64,000 nt of DNA from Pseudomonas sp. ML96 (GTDB taxonomy: Bacteria > Pseudomonadota > Gammaproteobacteria > Pseudomonadales > Pseudomonadaceae): positions 62,001-126,000 of the forward strand of contig NZ_JPMY01000045.1 in assembly GCF_000761545.1 (NCBI RefSeq), read 5' to 3'. The translations under genes were made by a program, and so were the position numbers. Of the stretch, positions 32,858 to 41,692 are shown piece by piece. The notes under the pieces are model-generated. The model was not told where the DNA came from, did not search any database, and saw only the letters and a list, made by a program, of their open reading frames with translations. The first letter of the stretch is position 1. Each line of letters opens with the position of its first letter.

Positions 32858-34180
32858 TTAGAAGCGGTAGGTGGCTTGCAGGCCCAGGCCGTGGGCGCTG
32901 TTGCGGTACTCGGCGCTGTAGCCGGGGGCGATATTGGCGCTGATCGGGCCTGCCGACAGAGTGCGGTCCGGCTGGTTGACCGAAGCCTTGCTCTCGCGCA
33001 GATAGGAGTAGGCCACGTCGATGGTCATGTCCTTGCTCGGCGACCAGCCGGCACCCAGGGAGAACACCTTGCGGTTGCCGACCGGGATACGCACGGTGCG
33101 GTGGGCGTTCTCGGCCGGCGACGGGTCGAAGGCCAGGCCGGTACGCAGCACGACTTCCGGAGTCAGCTGGTAGGAGGTGCCGATGGCGTAGGACCAGGTG
33201 TCGTGCCACTTCAGTTCTTCGCTGACGGTGCCCAGCGGCGCCGGCAGAGTGCCGATGCCCGGGATGGTCAGGTTTGGCGAGTTCTCGTTCTCGACCACGA
33301 TGGCATCCAGGCGGCTCCAGCGAGTCCAGGTGGAGCCGGCGTAGACGGTCCACTTGTCGTCGAGCTTGTAGGTGACCGAGGTGTCGACGGTTTCCGGAGT
33401 GGTGAAGTCCAGGGTGGCATCGTATTCACCGTTCAGGGCGCCGAGTACCGGGCCGTTGAAGCTGCTGACCTTGGTGCGGCCTTCCAGGGTGTAATCGACC
33501 TTGGAGTGGTAGGTCAGACCCCAGGTCAGGCTGTCGGTCACGTCGACCAGTACGCCGAGGTTGAAGCCTACGGCAGTGTCGTCGCCCTTGATGTTGACCT
33601 TGGCGTCGCCGGAGCCGCCCACCGCAGCCAGAGCGCCGTCATTCAGGTTGCTGGTCAGCTTGCCCTTGATCTTGTTGATGGTCGGGCCGAAGCCGACGGA
33701 CACGCGGTCATTGATCTTGTAGCTCAGGGTCGGCTGCAGGGTGACCACTTCTACCTTGCTGTACAGGCCCTTGTAGCGGCCGCCGAAGCTCTTCTCGTAG
33801 TCGCTGATCAGCGCGTACGGCACGTACAGGCCAATACCCCAGCTGAATTTCTCGTCGATCGGGCTGGCGTAATAGCCGAACGGGACCGGAGTCATCGGCA
33901 CCATGTCGCCTTCGGAGCTTTTGCGATTGGCATTATCGATATCGACGTTCGCCTTGATCAGGCCGAAGCCGCCGAGCACTTCCGCGCGCTCCAGTTTGCT
34001 CAGGCCAGCCGGGTTGCCGTAGAGGATGGAGGCATCGTTGACGGCGGATGCGCGGCCGGCGAAGGAGGTGCCCATGCCGCTGACGCTTTGTTCGTTAATG
34101 GCAATTCCGTTGCCCAGGCTGTAAGTGGAAACCGCACTGACGGCGAGTGCGAGAGAGGTCTTCAACCAGATTTTTTTCAT
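32858..34180 (-). CDS. FadL/OmpP1-family outer membrane porin
   Basis: 440 aa from ATG 34180 (KKIWLKTSLALAVSAVSTY signal peptide). The mature protein begins NGIAINEQSVSGMGTSFAGRA with NDASILYGNPAGLS, typical of the FadL N-terminal hatch, and the rest is a beta-barrel ending in aromatic YRF. It imports long-chain fatty acids or other hydrophobic compounds across the outer membrane. GAGCTTAC lies upstream as a weak SD. A terminator lies beyond its stop. Confidence 0.9.
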   Translation of the reverse strand: MKKIWLKTSLALAVSAVSTYSLGNGIAINEQSVSGMGTSFAGRASAVNDASILYGNPAGLSKLERAEVLGGFGLIKANVDIDNANRKSSEGDMVPMTPVPFGYYASPIDEKFSWGIGLYVPYALISDYEKSFGGRYKGLYSKVEVVTLQPTLSYKINDRVSVGFGPTINKIKGKLTSNLNDGALAAVGGSGDAKVNIKGDDTAVGFNLGVLVDVTDSLTWGLTYHSKVDYTLEGRTKVSSFNGPVLGALNGEYDATLDFTTPETVDTSVTYKLDDKWTVYAGSTWTRWSRLDAIVVENENSPNLTIPGIGTLPAPLGTVSEELKWHDTWSYAIGTSYQLTPEVVLRTGLAFDPSPAENAHRTVRIPVGNRKVFSLGAGWSPSKDMTIDVAYSYLRESKASVNQPDRTLSAGPISANIAPGYSAEYRNSAHGLGLQATYRF

Positions 34181-34332
34181 TAGTAAGCTCACGGAATGCA
34201 AAAAACGAGGGCGGCAAGCTACGCGTTTTGCCGCGCCTTGCCAACCGCTCTGCGACGGGAATTACGTGATGATTTGTGAAAATGATTTTGCCGATGGAGC
34301 TGACTTATAGGTCAGTAAAAAACACCATTGGT

Positions 34333-34812
34333 TCAGGCGGCGTGATGCTGTGGGGCGACGAACTGCTGCCAGGCCAGAACGAAGTCGCGTAGCTGTCCCT
34401 GCGGCTGGAACACCTTGAGCCAGATGCGAGCCAGGCCGGGCAGGTCGTTTTCGGCGGGCAGTGTCGCCTGCTCGGCTTCGACCAGCAGCCAGGCGATGGC
34501 TGTGGCGTAGCGCAGGTTGACGGTCAGTTCCAGGTGCGGAGCAGCGAGGAAGGCATGCTGGCTAGCCAGGCCGCGGACCAGGCTGGCGAGGTCCGGGTCG
34601 CGGGCCAGATGCTGGTCCCAGAGCTGCTCGTGGCGCTGCTCGCTGATGCGGTAGAGGCCGTGGCCGCGCTGATCGTCCAGTGCGCTGCCGAGGGCGGATT
34701 GGCTAGCGGCGGCGCCCAGCAGCAGGGCTTCGGCGGTAGGGGAATGGCGCCCTATATAAAGCAGAGTAGGGCGGATCACGTGTTGGCAGAGATCGCTGGC
34801 GGCAATTCCCAT
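34333..34812 (-). CDS. Uncharacterised protein resembling a phage-type muramidase/structural fold
   Basis: 159 aa, no signal peptide. The run RPTLLYIGRHSPTAEALLLGAAASQSAL, then GHGLYRISEQRHEQLWDQHL, LTVNLRYATAIAWLL and a C-terminal FVLAWQQFV follow, position by position, a family I recall from phage genomes (LGT.AQES...LG..Q..P.TH.D.W...L...NL.YA...CR). In those, an acidic Glu follows the LGTAAQE motif; here it is replaced by Ser (ASQS), so any lytic activity is doubtful. No other phage genes surround it. Probably a domesticated chromosomal gene of unknown function. Confidence 0.6.
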   Translation of the reverse strand: MGIAASDLCQHVIRPTLLYIGRHSPTAEALLLGAAASQSALGSALDDQRGHGLYRISEQRHEQLWDQHLARDPDLASLVRGLASQHAFLAAPHLELTVNLRYATAIAWLLVEAEQATLPAENDLPGLARIWLKVFQPQGQLRDFVLAWQQFVAPQHHAA

Positions 34813-34876
34813 AAGGCCCTCGTGAAAGGTGCCGGCGGGGTCAGGTGCCTGGCAGCTGTTCTTGGTTCTAATAAAG

Positions 34877-34933
34877 ACCCCGCCGGGAGCGGGGTTAGCC
34901 GCTCGATTTGAAGTGTAGTGCTACAAATCGAGC
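34877..34933 (-). terminator. Two adjacent hairpins, probable terminator region
   Basis: Hairpin one has 7-bp arms (34877-34883, 34889-34895; ACCCCGC with its complement) and on the minus strand is followed by CTTTATT. Hairpin two has arms GCTCGATT 34901-34908 and AATCGAGC 34926-34933, plus an inner TGTAG/CTACA pairing at 34914-34925. Together they probably stop minus-strand transcription coming from the alginate lyase, ahead of the 34812 gene. Confidence 0.5.
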
Positions 34934-35017
34934 GTAAAGGGTTGTTTTTAAATTGTTTCAGCCTTTCTTGGCGGGCTGATATGACTGTCTGCGATTAAAA
35001 AGTGATCAGTTACTCGT

Positions 35018-35048
35018 CCAGGTAGCCAGCGCGATGCTGGCTACCTGG
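35018..35048 (-). terminator. Probable terminator of the alginate lyase gene
   Basis: Perfect 13-bp inverted repeat with arms 35018-35030 (CCAGGTAGCCAGC) and 35036-35048 and a 5-nt loop, starting 10 bp beyond the stop at 35058. The T-run on the minus strand comes only about 18 nt later, so it could also act as an mRNA-stabilising hairpin. Confidence 0.6.
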
Positions 35049-35057
35049 TTCGACCGC

Positions 35058-35735
35058 TTAGAGGTGCTCGATCTTCAGGCTGGTGAACTCTGCGCTGCCG
35101 GCCTCGGTGTTGTTGCCGACGTTGTCCTGCACGTAGCTGCCCGCCTTGAAGTACATGGTCTGCGCGGCCCAACTGGTATCGAGTTTGGCGCTCCACTTCA
35201 CCTGTGCAGCGCTCGGCAGCTTGGCGTACACCGCCAGGGTGCCGCCCGGGGTCAGGCGGATGATGTAGCTGAAGCTCTGGCCCAGCGGCACGTTGCGCAG
35301 CACGATGGCTTTGCTGGTGTCGATGCCCGGCTTCAGGCGGTAGATCGCGGTCACGCTGCCGGTCTTGGCCGAGGCGCTGTACTCGTACTGCAGCTTGATG
35401 GGCGGATCGTCGCCCTCCACGTTGTGGATCTGGCCGATCACGACCTTGCCGGTGGACGGTACCTGGGTGACTTTCAGGGTCGCACGCAGGTAGTTGTCCG
35501 CCTCCTTGTACTTCCAGTTACGCAGCTTGCCGTCGGCATAGGTCTCGCGCAGTTCGCTGCGCGGGTACTTGGCGCTCTTGGTGGTGGTGCCGTCGACCGG
35601 CGCCCAGAAGAACAGGGTTCCGTTGATGTTCTTGAAGTAGTCGTCCTGGTAGCCAGAAGCGAGCAGCGGGGTGGTGATGGTGGTAGCCGGCTCGCCGACG
35701 GGGATGGTCAGGTTCCAGGTGTTGAGGTCGATCAT
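35058..35735 (-). CDS. Polysaccharide lyase family 7 alginate lyase
   Basis: 225 aa. The three PL7 signatures are present: RSELR at 59-63, QIH at 102-104 (catalytic His and neutraliser Gln), and YFKAGSYVQ at 195-203 with the catalytic Tyr. These act on alginate by beta-elimination. There is no Sec signal peptide, so the enzyme is predicted cytoplasmic or exported another way, as in some other Pseudomonas PL7 enzymes (recalled). It stands alone; no alginate biosynthesis genes are near. GGAG lies about 13 nt before the ATG, slightly far. Confidence 0.9.
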   Translation of the reverse strand: MIDLNTWNLTIPVGEPATTITTPLLASGYQDDYFKNINGTLFFWAPVDGTTTKSAKYPRSELRETYADGKLRNWKYKEADNYLRATLKVTQVPSTGKVVIGQIHNVEGDDPPIKLQYEYSASAKTGSVTAIYRLKPGIDTSKAIVLRNVPLGQSFSYIIRLTPGGTLAVYAKLPSAAQVKWSAKLDTSWAAQTMYFKAGSYVQDNVGNNTEAGSAEFTSLKIEHL

Positions 35736-36280
35736 GGTGCGTAACTGCTCCGGAAGAAAATCAAAAAAATCATTCGAAGCGCAGGTCGATCCCGACTTGA
35801 AAACTGCCTAGCCGCCCTGCCAGTTACATGCACACGAAATGAAGCTCTTGCATGCCTGGCCGGTGGATTGGCCGGGCACGGAGCGCTTTATACGGAGCAG
35901 TCCGGGCTTTGATAATTACCGTTCGTCGTTATATTGGCGCCTGTTAATTGGCGATAAATTGACGCCGAATTCAATTCGTCTATCGCATTGATCCGCCAAG
36001 GTATTTTCCAGCAGCGCAACGGCGCGATCCGGCGCCTGCGGCTGCGCTTGGGCGACGAACGGAAACCCCCGTGCTAGAGGGCTTTGTGCGGTGGTTATCA
36101 GTACGCAGAACGGCGCTGCGGGGCGGGATGTGAAGGGCGTCACGGTGCAGGTGTGAGCGCGTCGAACCTGGGCTGGATTCGCCAGTCTAGTGATAGCTGT
36201 CGCGCCGCAATCGAGGCGTGGCAGTGCCGGAAGCCGAGCATTCTCCGACTGGGAATACTCAACGCATCCGGAGAATCGCC
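35736..36280. other. 545-bp gene-free divergent intergenic region
   Basis: It separates the divergent alginate lyase and CSLREA genes. The middle (about 35905-36000) is AT-rich and holds the near-palindrome CGAATT-C-AATTCG (35966-35978), a candidate operator. The small open frames here have unlikely composition and no SD, and I see no RNA gene. The last part leads into the SD GGAG at about 36269-36272 of the next gene. Confidence 0.5.
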
Positions 36281-37657
36281 ATGTCCAGTCGTGCCTTACT
36301 CTCTCCCCTCACGCTTACCGCGGTCTGCATGGCCCCAGTGCAGGCAGCTACCTTCGTGGTCAGTAACACCGAGGATCGTTTTAGCCTGAGTTGCAGCAAC
36401 GATTGTTCGCTGCGCGAGGCCATCTACCAGGCCAACCTCAATCCCGGCGCGGACCGCATCGAGTTGCGCCCTGGCACCTACACCCTGAGCCTTGCCGACC
36501 CCGGCTGGAACGCCGACGAAGAGCCGGACCCGGACGAAGATCTCGGCGTGCGTGGAGATCTGGATGTCAGCGGCAGGCTGACCATCGTCGGCGACAAGGA
36601 CTACAACACCATCATCCAGGGCGTCTCGGACAGGTTGATTGAGGTGCTCCCCGGTGCCTGGCTCAACCTGCGCCAGCTCAGCCTGCGCGACGGTCGGGCT
36701 GACACCTACGGCGGGGCCATACGCAACGACGGCGAGGCGCTGATCGCCTTCGTCGGCTTCTACGACAACCGCGCCACGCCTGGCATCCAGGGCAAGGGCG
36801 GGGCGATCGCCAATTTCGGCACGCTGAACATCAGCTTCAGCCGATTCACGGGCAACAACTCCAATGGCGACGAGGGCTTCAGCGGGCAGGGCGGTGCCAT
36901 ATACAACCTGGGCTCGCTGCAGGTGCGCGACAGCCACTTCGAAGACAACAGCGTGACCGACAACGATGTCGACTATGCCCACGGCGGCGCCATCTACAAC
37001 GAGGGGCAGGCCGATGTGGCGCGCTCTTCATTCGTGGCCAACCGCGCCGGACAGTACGCGGGCGGCGGCGGGGGCGCCGCGATCGTGAACAACCAGCGAG
37101 GCGTGTTCAAGCTGGTCAACAGCACGGTCAGCGGCAACTTCGGCACCGACACCAATGGCGTGATCGCCAATGGCCTGTTCGGCTTCTCGCCTACCGGCGC
37201 TGAGGCGCAGATGCTGCTGAGCCACGTGACGGTGGCAGCTAACCAGGGGCTGGGGGTGAGCAACCTGGGGAGCCTGACGGTGCGCAACAGCATCGTTGCC
37301 GGAAACTCGCTCAATGCCTCTCCGGCCAACTGCAATCACCAGGGCGTGGCTTACCTGGCGCGCGGCCTGATGATGGGTGCCGATCTGGGCACCTGCCAGC
37401 CCAGCTACTGGGTGGACGAGGACACCCTGTTCACCTCGGTGCTGAGTCCCGGTCTGTATTCATCGACTGGAGGTGGCGTCGGCGTGGGGCAGGGCACCCG
37501 CTATCACCAGTTGCTGAAGAACAGTCCGGCGCTGGATATCGGCATCGGCTCCTGCGCCAGCCATGACCAGCGCGGTGCCCCGCGGCCGCGCGATGGCGAC
37601 CGCAACGGCACCTCTATCTGCGACGTCGGCGCCTACGAGCGCTGGTTCACCCAGTAG
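36281..37657 (+). CDS. Secreted CSLREA-domain parallel beta-helix protein
   Basis: 458 aa. A signal peptide is cleaved near VQAATFVV; the CSLREA motif (CSNDCSLREAIYQAN) follows immediately. The body is a right-handed beta-helix with repeating GGAI.N.G, S.F..N and G.L.V turns, and the C-terminus ends DVGAYERW, as in choice-of-anchor Q proteins. An Asp/Glu-rich loop (DEEPDPDEDLG) may bind calcium. Function is unknown; pectate-lyase-like folds bind polysaccharide, and an alginate lyase lies divergently upstream, so a polysaccharide-surface role is possible. GGAG SD before ATG 36281. Confidence 0.78.
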   Translation: MSSRALLSPLTLTAVCMAPVQAATFVVSNTEDRFSLSCSNDCSLREAIYQANLNPGADRIELRPGTYTLSLADPGWNADEEPDPDEDLGVRGDLDVSGRLTIVGDKDYNTIIQGVSDRLIEVLPGAWLNLRQLSLRDGRADTYGGAIRNDGEALIAFVGFYDNRATPGIQGKGGAIANFGTLNISFSRFTGNNSNGDEGFSGQGGAIYNLGSLQVRDSHFEDNSVTDNDVDYAHGGAIYNEGQADVARSSFVANRAGQYAGGGGGAAIVNNQRGVFKLVNSTVSGNFGTDTNGVIANGLFGFSPTGAEAQMLLSHVTVAANQGLGVSNLGSLTVRNSIVAGNSLNASPANCNHQGVAYLARGLMMGADLGTCQPSYWVDEDTLFTSVLSPGLYSSTGGGVGVGQGTRYHQLLKNSPALDIGIGSCASHDQRGAPRPRDGDRNGTSICDVGAYERWFTQ

Positions 37658-37663
37658 GGCCGC

Positions 37664-40201
37664 TCAGCGGCCCGGGGTCAGCAGCAGGCGCTTGCTGCCG
37701 TAGACCTTGTCGACGTTACGGCTCTGGAACGGGAAGCTCATGTAGCCACCCTTGAGCCAGGCCTCGATGCCATCGGCGTAGTGCGGGCTGGCCGGGTTGC
37801 CGGACTGGCCCGAGCTGTTGACGCCGATCATCGGCTCTTCCAGGCCGAAGTCGACGACGATGCGCATGGCCGGGATCAGCCACACGTTGAAGTCCTTGCC
37901 CCATTCGTAGGCGGCTACATTGAGGGTGCCGTGGTCGCCGCCGGCCGGGTAGGGGCCGCGATCCAGGTAGCCGCGTAGGGCCTCGATGCCGCTGCGCTGG
38001 CTGGCGCTCAGGTAGGGCGCCATCTTGGTGGCTTCGCTGGTCCAGTTGTACTGGTGCAGCTTGCCCCATTGCCAGGCGCTGCGATTGGCGCCGAGCTTGC
38101 CTTCCAGGTAGGTGACGGCACCGGCCAGGCTGCGCGCCATGATTGCCGGCTTGTCTTCCTTCTGCGCGGTCTTCACGTCGTCCCAGAACGGGCTGTCGTC
38201 GCGGCCGAGCAGGTGGTCGGCCTGGGCCGAGTAGCTGTTGTTGGCGGTGTCTACCAGCGCTTGCCAGGCCGGCGAGGTCTCCGGGCCCAACTCGTCGAGG
38301 AAGGTCTGCCGCGCGCTCTCGTGCAGGAAAGCGCTGTACAGCGCCGCGTCTGCCGAGGTAGCAGCCATGCGCCCGTCGAAGGCCATCAAACGCTTGTAGG
38401 CTTCCTCGGCCTTGGCGCGCTCGGCGGCCGGCAGGGCGGCGATGGCCTTCTTCAGGGGGGCGGCCATGTTCGGTGCGTCCAGCATCGCCTGCAGCTTGCC
38501 GGCGAAAGGCGTGGTCTGGTCGTACTGCATGGCGATCATGCTCTTCTGGTCTTGGCGCTTGGCGCCGGCCAGTTGCGCGATACGCTCGGCACGCTCCGGG
38601 TAGAACCAGGAGTTGGACAGCTGCATGCCATAGCCGCGCGGTACGGTGCGGTGGTTGGCTGTACCGAGCCAGCCCTGCATCGGGTCCTGGTCGTAGGGGT
38701 GCAGCATGGGGTCGGCGTAGCCGTCCCAGTCGTAGGCGCCGTCCCAGCCCGGCGACGGCACCAGGCCGGTGCCCTGCTTACGATTGGGATAGCGGCCGGT
38801 GACCTGCCAGCCGATGTGCTGGGCGTCGGCGAACACGATGTTGAGCGCCATGGCGCGCACCTCGCGGGTGGCCTCGAAGGCCTGCTCCACCGACTGCGCG
38901 CGGGACAGGTCGAAGAAGGCGTCGATCGAGCGATCGGCCTCGTTCTGGATGCTATGCAGGGCCAGGCCGTAGCCGCTGGAGAACGGCAGCGGCTGCATGG
39001 ATGTCTTGCGCTCGCCCAGGGCGGAGTTGAGCAGCGGGCCGTGGCGGGTTTCCCAGATGGTCTCGCGGATCGGCCGCTGGCCACGGATGAAGAAGGTTTC
39101 CTGGCGCTCGCGGGTCGGCTGCCACTTGCCGTCGGCCATGTAGTAGAGGCGGCCGCCCTCGCGCTTGACCTTCTCCAGGAACAGGTCCTGGTTGTCGCCC
39201 ATCACCATGGTCATGCCCCAGGCCAGCTTGCCGTTGAAGCCGGCGACCACGGCCGGAACCCCGGCGATGGATACGCCGGCGGCCTGGAATTTCGGCGAGC
39301 GGATCTGCACGAAGTTCCAGATTGAGGGCATCGACAGCGGCAGGTGGGTGTCGTTGGCCAGCAGGCTCTTGCCGCTGCGGCTGTTCTGCGGGGCGATGGC
39401 CCAGTTGTTGGAAGCGGCAACGCCGAGCATGTTCAGCGCGGCCACCTGGCCGGCGGCGTCGTTCACCGCGGCCAGGCCCGGAATCTTGCCGGCCAGGCTC
39501 AGGCCGCGCAGTTTCTCGGCCTCGTCGAACGGCAGCGGTTCGTCCGGGTAGCTCGGCAGCAGCCAGGCCAGCTTGTCGGCGCCGACCTTGTCGCTGAGGG
39601 TGAGGGCGGCAATCTCTTCCTGCAGGTTGACCGACAGGCCGAAGTTGAGCAGGCAGAACAGCAGTACCGAGTCCTCCGGTTTCCAGTAGGCCGGGCGGTA
39701 ACCGCTCTCGGCCAGGTCCATCGGCAGCTTGTCCTTGTAGCGGAACAGGTAGGCGTTGACGCCGCGGGCGTAGACCTCGAAGAACTTCTTGATGCGTGGC
39801 GAGGCGTTCTTGTACAGCACCTCGGCGCTGGCGCGCAGGTTGACGGTGCGCATGAAACGGTCGATTTCCAGCACGCCTGGGCCGTTCATCTCGGCCAGGC
39901 GGCCCTCGGCCAGTAAGCGCATGCCGACCATCTGGCTGAGGCGGTCGGCGGCGTGCACATAGCCCAGGGTGAACAGGGCGTCATGGAAAGTGGTGGTCTC
40001 GATCAGTGGCATGCCCAGCGCGTTGCGCCGTACCACCACGCTCTGCGCCAGGCCCTGGACGCGGACGATGCCCTGGTCCGGGTGCACGCTGTCGGCGTAG
40101 CGGCCATTGAGGAAGGACTGGCAACCGCTGAGGAACAGGGTGCTGCACAGAGCGGCGGCAGCGGCGATGAACAGCGGGCGAGAAACGAGGCGCGAACCCA
40201 T
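37664..40201 (-). CDS. quiP: Penicillin/acyl-homoserine-lactone acylase family protein (QuiP-like)
   Basis: 845 aa Ntn-hydrolase precursor. A signal with LSGC lipobox (Cys27) precedes the alpha chain; autocleavage would expose Ser264 in GVAASNNWAIAP as nucleophile of the beta chain. FFDLSRAQSVEQA and VGDNQDLF-like MGDNQDLF blocks match the family. Length and sequence order resemble QuiP of P. aeruginosa, which hydrolyses long-chain acyl-homoserine lactones. Whether this protein acts on AHLs or other amides is not provable here. No AHL synthase or receptor is in the window. Confidence 0.85.
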   Translation of the reverse strand: MGSRLVSRPLFIAAAAALCSTLFLSGCQSFLNGRYADSVHPDQGIVRVQGLAQSVVVRRNALGMPLIETTTFHDALFTLGYVHAADRLSQMVGMRLLAEGRLAEMNGPGVLEIDRFMRTVNLRASAEVLYKNASPRIKKFFEVYARGVNAYLFRYKDKLPMDLAESGYRPAYWKPEDSVLLFCLLNFGLSVNLQEEIAALTLSDKVGADKLAWLLPSYPDEPLPFDEAEKLRGLSLAGKIPGLAAVNDAAGQVAALNMLGVAASNNWAIAPQNSRSGKSLLANDTHLPLSMPSIWNFVQIRSPKFQAAGVSIAGVPAVVAGFNGKLAWGMTMVMGDNQDLFLEKVKREGGRLYYMADGKWQPTRERQETFFIRGQRPIRETIWETRHGPLLNSALGERKTSMQPLPFSSGYGLALHSIQNEADRSIDAFFDLSRAQSVEQAFEATREVRAMALNIVFADAQHIGWQVTGRYPNRKQGTGLVPSPGWDGAYDWDGYADPMLHPYDQDPMQGWLGTANHRTVPRGYGMQLSNSWFYPERAERIAQLAGAKRQDQKSMIAMQYDQTTPFAGKLQAMLDAPNMAAPLKKAIAALPAAERAKAEEAYKRLMAFDGRMAATSADAALYSAFLHESARQTFLDELGPETSPAWQALVDTANNSYSAQADHLLGRDDSPFWDDVKTAQKEDKPAIMARSLAGAVTYLEGKLGANRSAWQWGKLHQYNWTSEATKMAPYLSASQRSGIEALRGYLDRGPYPAGGDHGTLNVAAYEWGKDFNVWLIPAMRIVVDFGLEEPMIGVNSSGQSGNPASPHYADGIEAWLKGGYMSFPFQSRNVDKVYGSKRLLLTPGR

Positions 40202-40312
40202 GACTGGCTCCTGGCGCAGGGAGACGGATGATGGGTGCGGATTGTAGAGGGCGAATGCGTCGGGGAGTAGGGGCGCGGCAGGGCGAGAGGCCCTGCCGGC
40301 GAGGAGCTCAGG

Positions 40313-40513
40313 TCAGGCGCCGTGGCACTTCTTGAACTTCTTCTGGCTGCCGCAGGGGCAGGGATCGTTACGGCCGACTTCCTTCAGCGGGTTACGCACC
40401 GGTTCCTGATGGTGATGGTTGCAGTGCGGGCCGTGCACATGGCCGTCGTCATCGTGGTGATGATCGTGGTCGTGGTTGCAGTCGGGGCCGTGAACGTGGG
40501 GTTGCTGAGTCAT
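40313..40513 (-). CDS. Small His-rich SEC-C metal-binding protein
   Basis: 66 aa from ATG 40513 (GGAG 8 nt upstream); GTG 40522 is an alternative. The N-terminal half contains a duplicated HVHGP(D/H)CNH unit separated by a His/Asp run; the C-terminal half is a SEC-C zinc motif (RNDPCPCGSQKKFKKCHGA), as at the end of SecA, where it binds Zn and SecB. The gene starts 5 bp after the LEA-type lipoprotein stop. It probably handles zinc or nickel, perhaps at ribosome or SecB surfaces; unproven. Confidence 0.8.
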   Translation of the reverse strand: MTQQPHVHGPDCNHDHDHHHDDDGHVHGPHCNHHHQEPVRNPLKEVGRNDPCPCGSQKKFKKCHGA

Positions 40514-40518
40514 GAAAC

Positions 40519-41013
40519 TCACTCCGGGATGTAATCGCCGGGGATTATCTCGCCATTGCGCTGCATATGCACGTTGCGGCCGAAGAACAGGCCGGTCTTC
40601 ACCTCACCGCGCAGGCGGTAGCGGATCGGCTGGTCCGGCTCCTCGAGGGATTTGACGATGCTCTTCACGTGGCGCCACAGGTTGGTGCGCACCGGCACTT
40701 CGAACTCGGTGCGACCGTGGGCCGGCACGGTGAACCACTCGCTGGACTCGCCCTCGGCCAGCTTGATGTCGTTGAGCTGGATGTCGTACACCAGACCGCG
40801 TACCGGCAGGTCGGAGTCGTTGGGGTTGTCGATGCGAAAGCGCAGGGAGAACTGCTGTTCCAGCAGCTTGGCCTTGATCACGTCGACCTTGACCAGGTGC
40901 ACGTCGGGGCTCTGGAAGTCACCGCCGAACCAGCCGGCGCAACCCCACAGGCTCATGCAGAGGCCGGTGATGACCGCCAGATGGATGGTGCGTGCTCGTA
41001 GCCATGAACGCAT
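40519..41013 (-). CDS. LEA type 2 (WHy-domain) lipoprotein
   Basis: 164 aa. The signal peptide has the lipobox LWGC (Cys25). The mature part is an LEA14/WHy beta-sandwich with VDVIKAKLLEQQFSLRFRIDNPNDSDLPVRGLVYDI, the typical NPN..P...L.Y pattern. Such proteins are linked to desiccation tolerance or envelope roles. It is co-transcribed with the SEC-C gene and diverges from the 41127 gene. Confidence 0.84.
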   Translation of the reverse strand: MRSWLRARTIHLAVITGLCMSLWGCAGWFGGDFQSPDVHLVKVDVIKAKLLEQQFSLRFRIDNPNDSDLPVRGLVYDIQLNDIKLAEGESSEWFTVPAHGRTEFEVPVRTNLWRHVKSIVKSLEEPDQPIRYRLRGEVKTGLFFGRNVHMQRNGEIIPGDYIPE

Positions 41014-41126
41014 GCTGTGCCTCCGCAGGACGTCCCCAGTGTAACAAGCGGCTGCTTGGCAGCCGCAAGCTGTTCACGGGAAAAAACTGCGCCATACTGG
41101 CGGCAGAATTGGACAGGAGTGTGACC

Positions 41127-41690
41127 ATGAGTCTCTACGAGATCGCCTTTGCCGGGCAGGTGGTGCCAGGTGCGCCACTGGAGCAGGTGAAGGAGAATCT
41201 GGCGCGGTTGTTCCAGGCGGATGCCCAGCGCATCGCCCTGCTGTTTTCCGGCAGGCGCATCGTGATCAAGAGCGGCTTGGACGCCGCCGGTGCCGAGAAG
41301 TACCGCGCAACCATGGAGCGCGCCGGCGCCGTGGCCATCGTCCAGTCGCTGCAGGTGGAAGAGGTCGAGCTGGCACCACCGCCTGCGCCGGCTCCAGTTG
41401 CTCCAGCCCCGGTGGCTGCCGCTGCCGTTGCAGCGCCGCTGCAAGCCGCGAGCTCTGCTCGGGTGATTCCGCGCGACGAGTACATGGCGGCGTTCAGTGA
41501 CGTGCAGGCGCCGGACTTCGGCATCGCCCCGGTCGGTGCCGATCTGCAGGATGCCAAGGCCGAGGCCCAGGCGCCACAGGTCGATCTGTCGCAGTTCAGC
41601 CTGGCGCCGGTGGGCAGCGACATGGGTCAGGCCAAGGGTGCGCCGGCCGCACCGCCGCCGGACACCTCGCACCTCAAACTGCAGGAATAA
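41127..41690 (+). CDS. Uncharacterised protein with conserved N-terminal domain and Pro/Ala linker
   Basis: 187 aa. Residues 1-75 form a compact domain (SLYEIAFAGQVVPGAPLEQV, LFSGRRIVIKSGLDAAGAEKY) seen at the N-terminus of several unrelated membrane and stress proteins in proteobacteria. A Pro/Ala linker follows, then two copies of a motif, DFGIAPVGADLQDAK and QFSLAPVGSDMGQAK. No membrane segment. CAGGAG SD before ATG 41127. Function unknown. Confidence 0.75.
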   Translation: MSLYEIAFAGQVVPGAPLEQVKENLARLFQADAQRIALLFSGRRIVIKSGLDAAGAEKYRATMERAGAVAIVQSLQVEEVELAPPPAPAPVAPAPVAAAAVAAPLQAASSARVIPRDEYMAAFSDVQAPDFGIAPVGADLQDAKAEAQAPQVDLSQFSLAPVGSDMGQAKGAPAAPPPDTSHLKLQE

Positions 41691-41692
41691 GT

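Noticed and set aside
32876..34183. 435-codon plus-strand frame opposite the FadL porin
   Set aside because: Shadow; the minus-strand reading has a signal peptide and FadL motifs.
35916..36143. 75-codon minus-strand frame in the intergenic region
   Set aside because: No SD, atypical composition; treated as non-coding spacer.
38054..39325. 423-codon plus-strand frame inside the acylase gene
   Set aside because: Antisense shadow with Gly/Ala/Arg-biased composition; the acylase reading is complete with its catalytic Ser.
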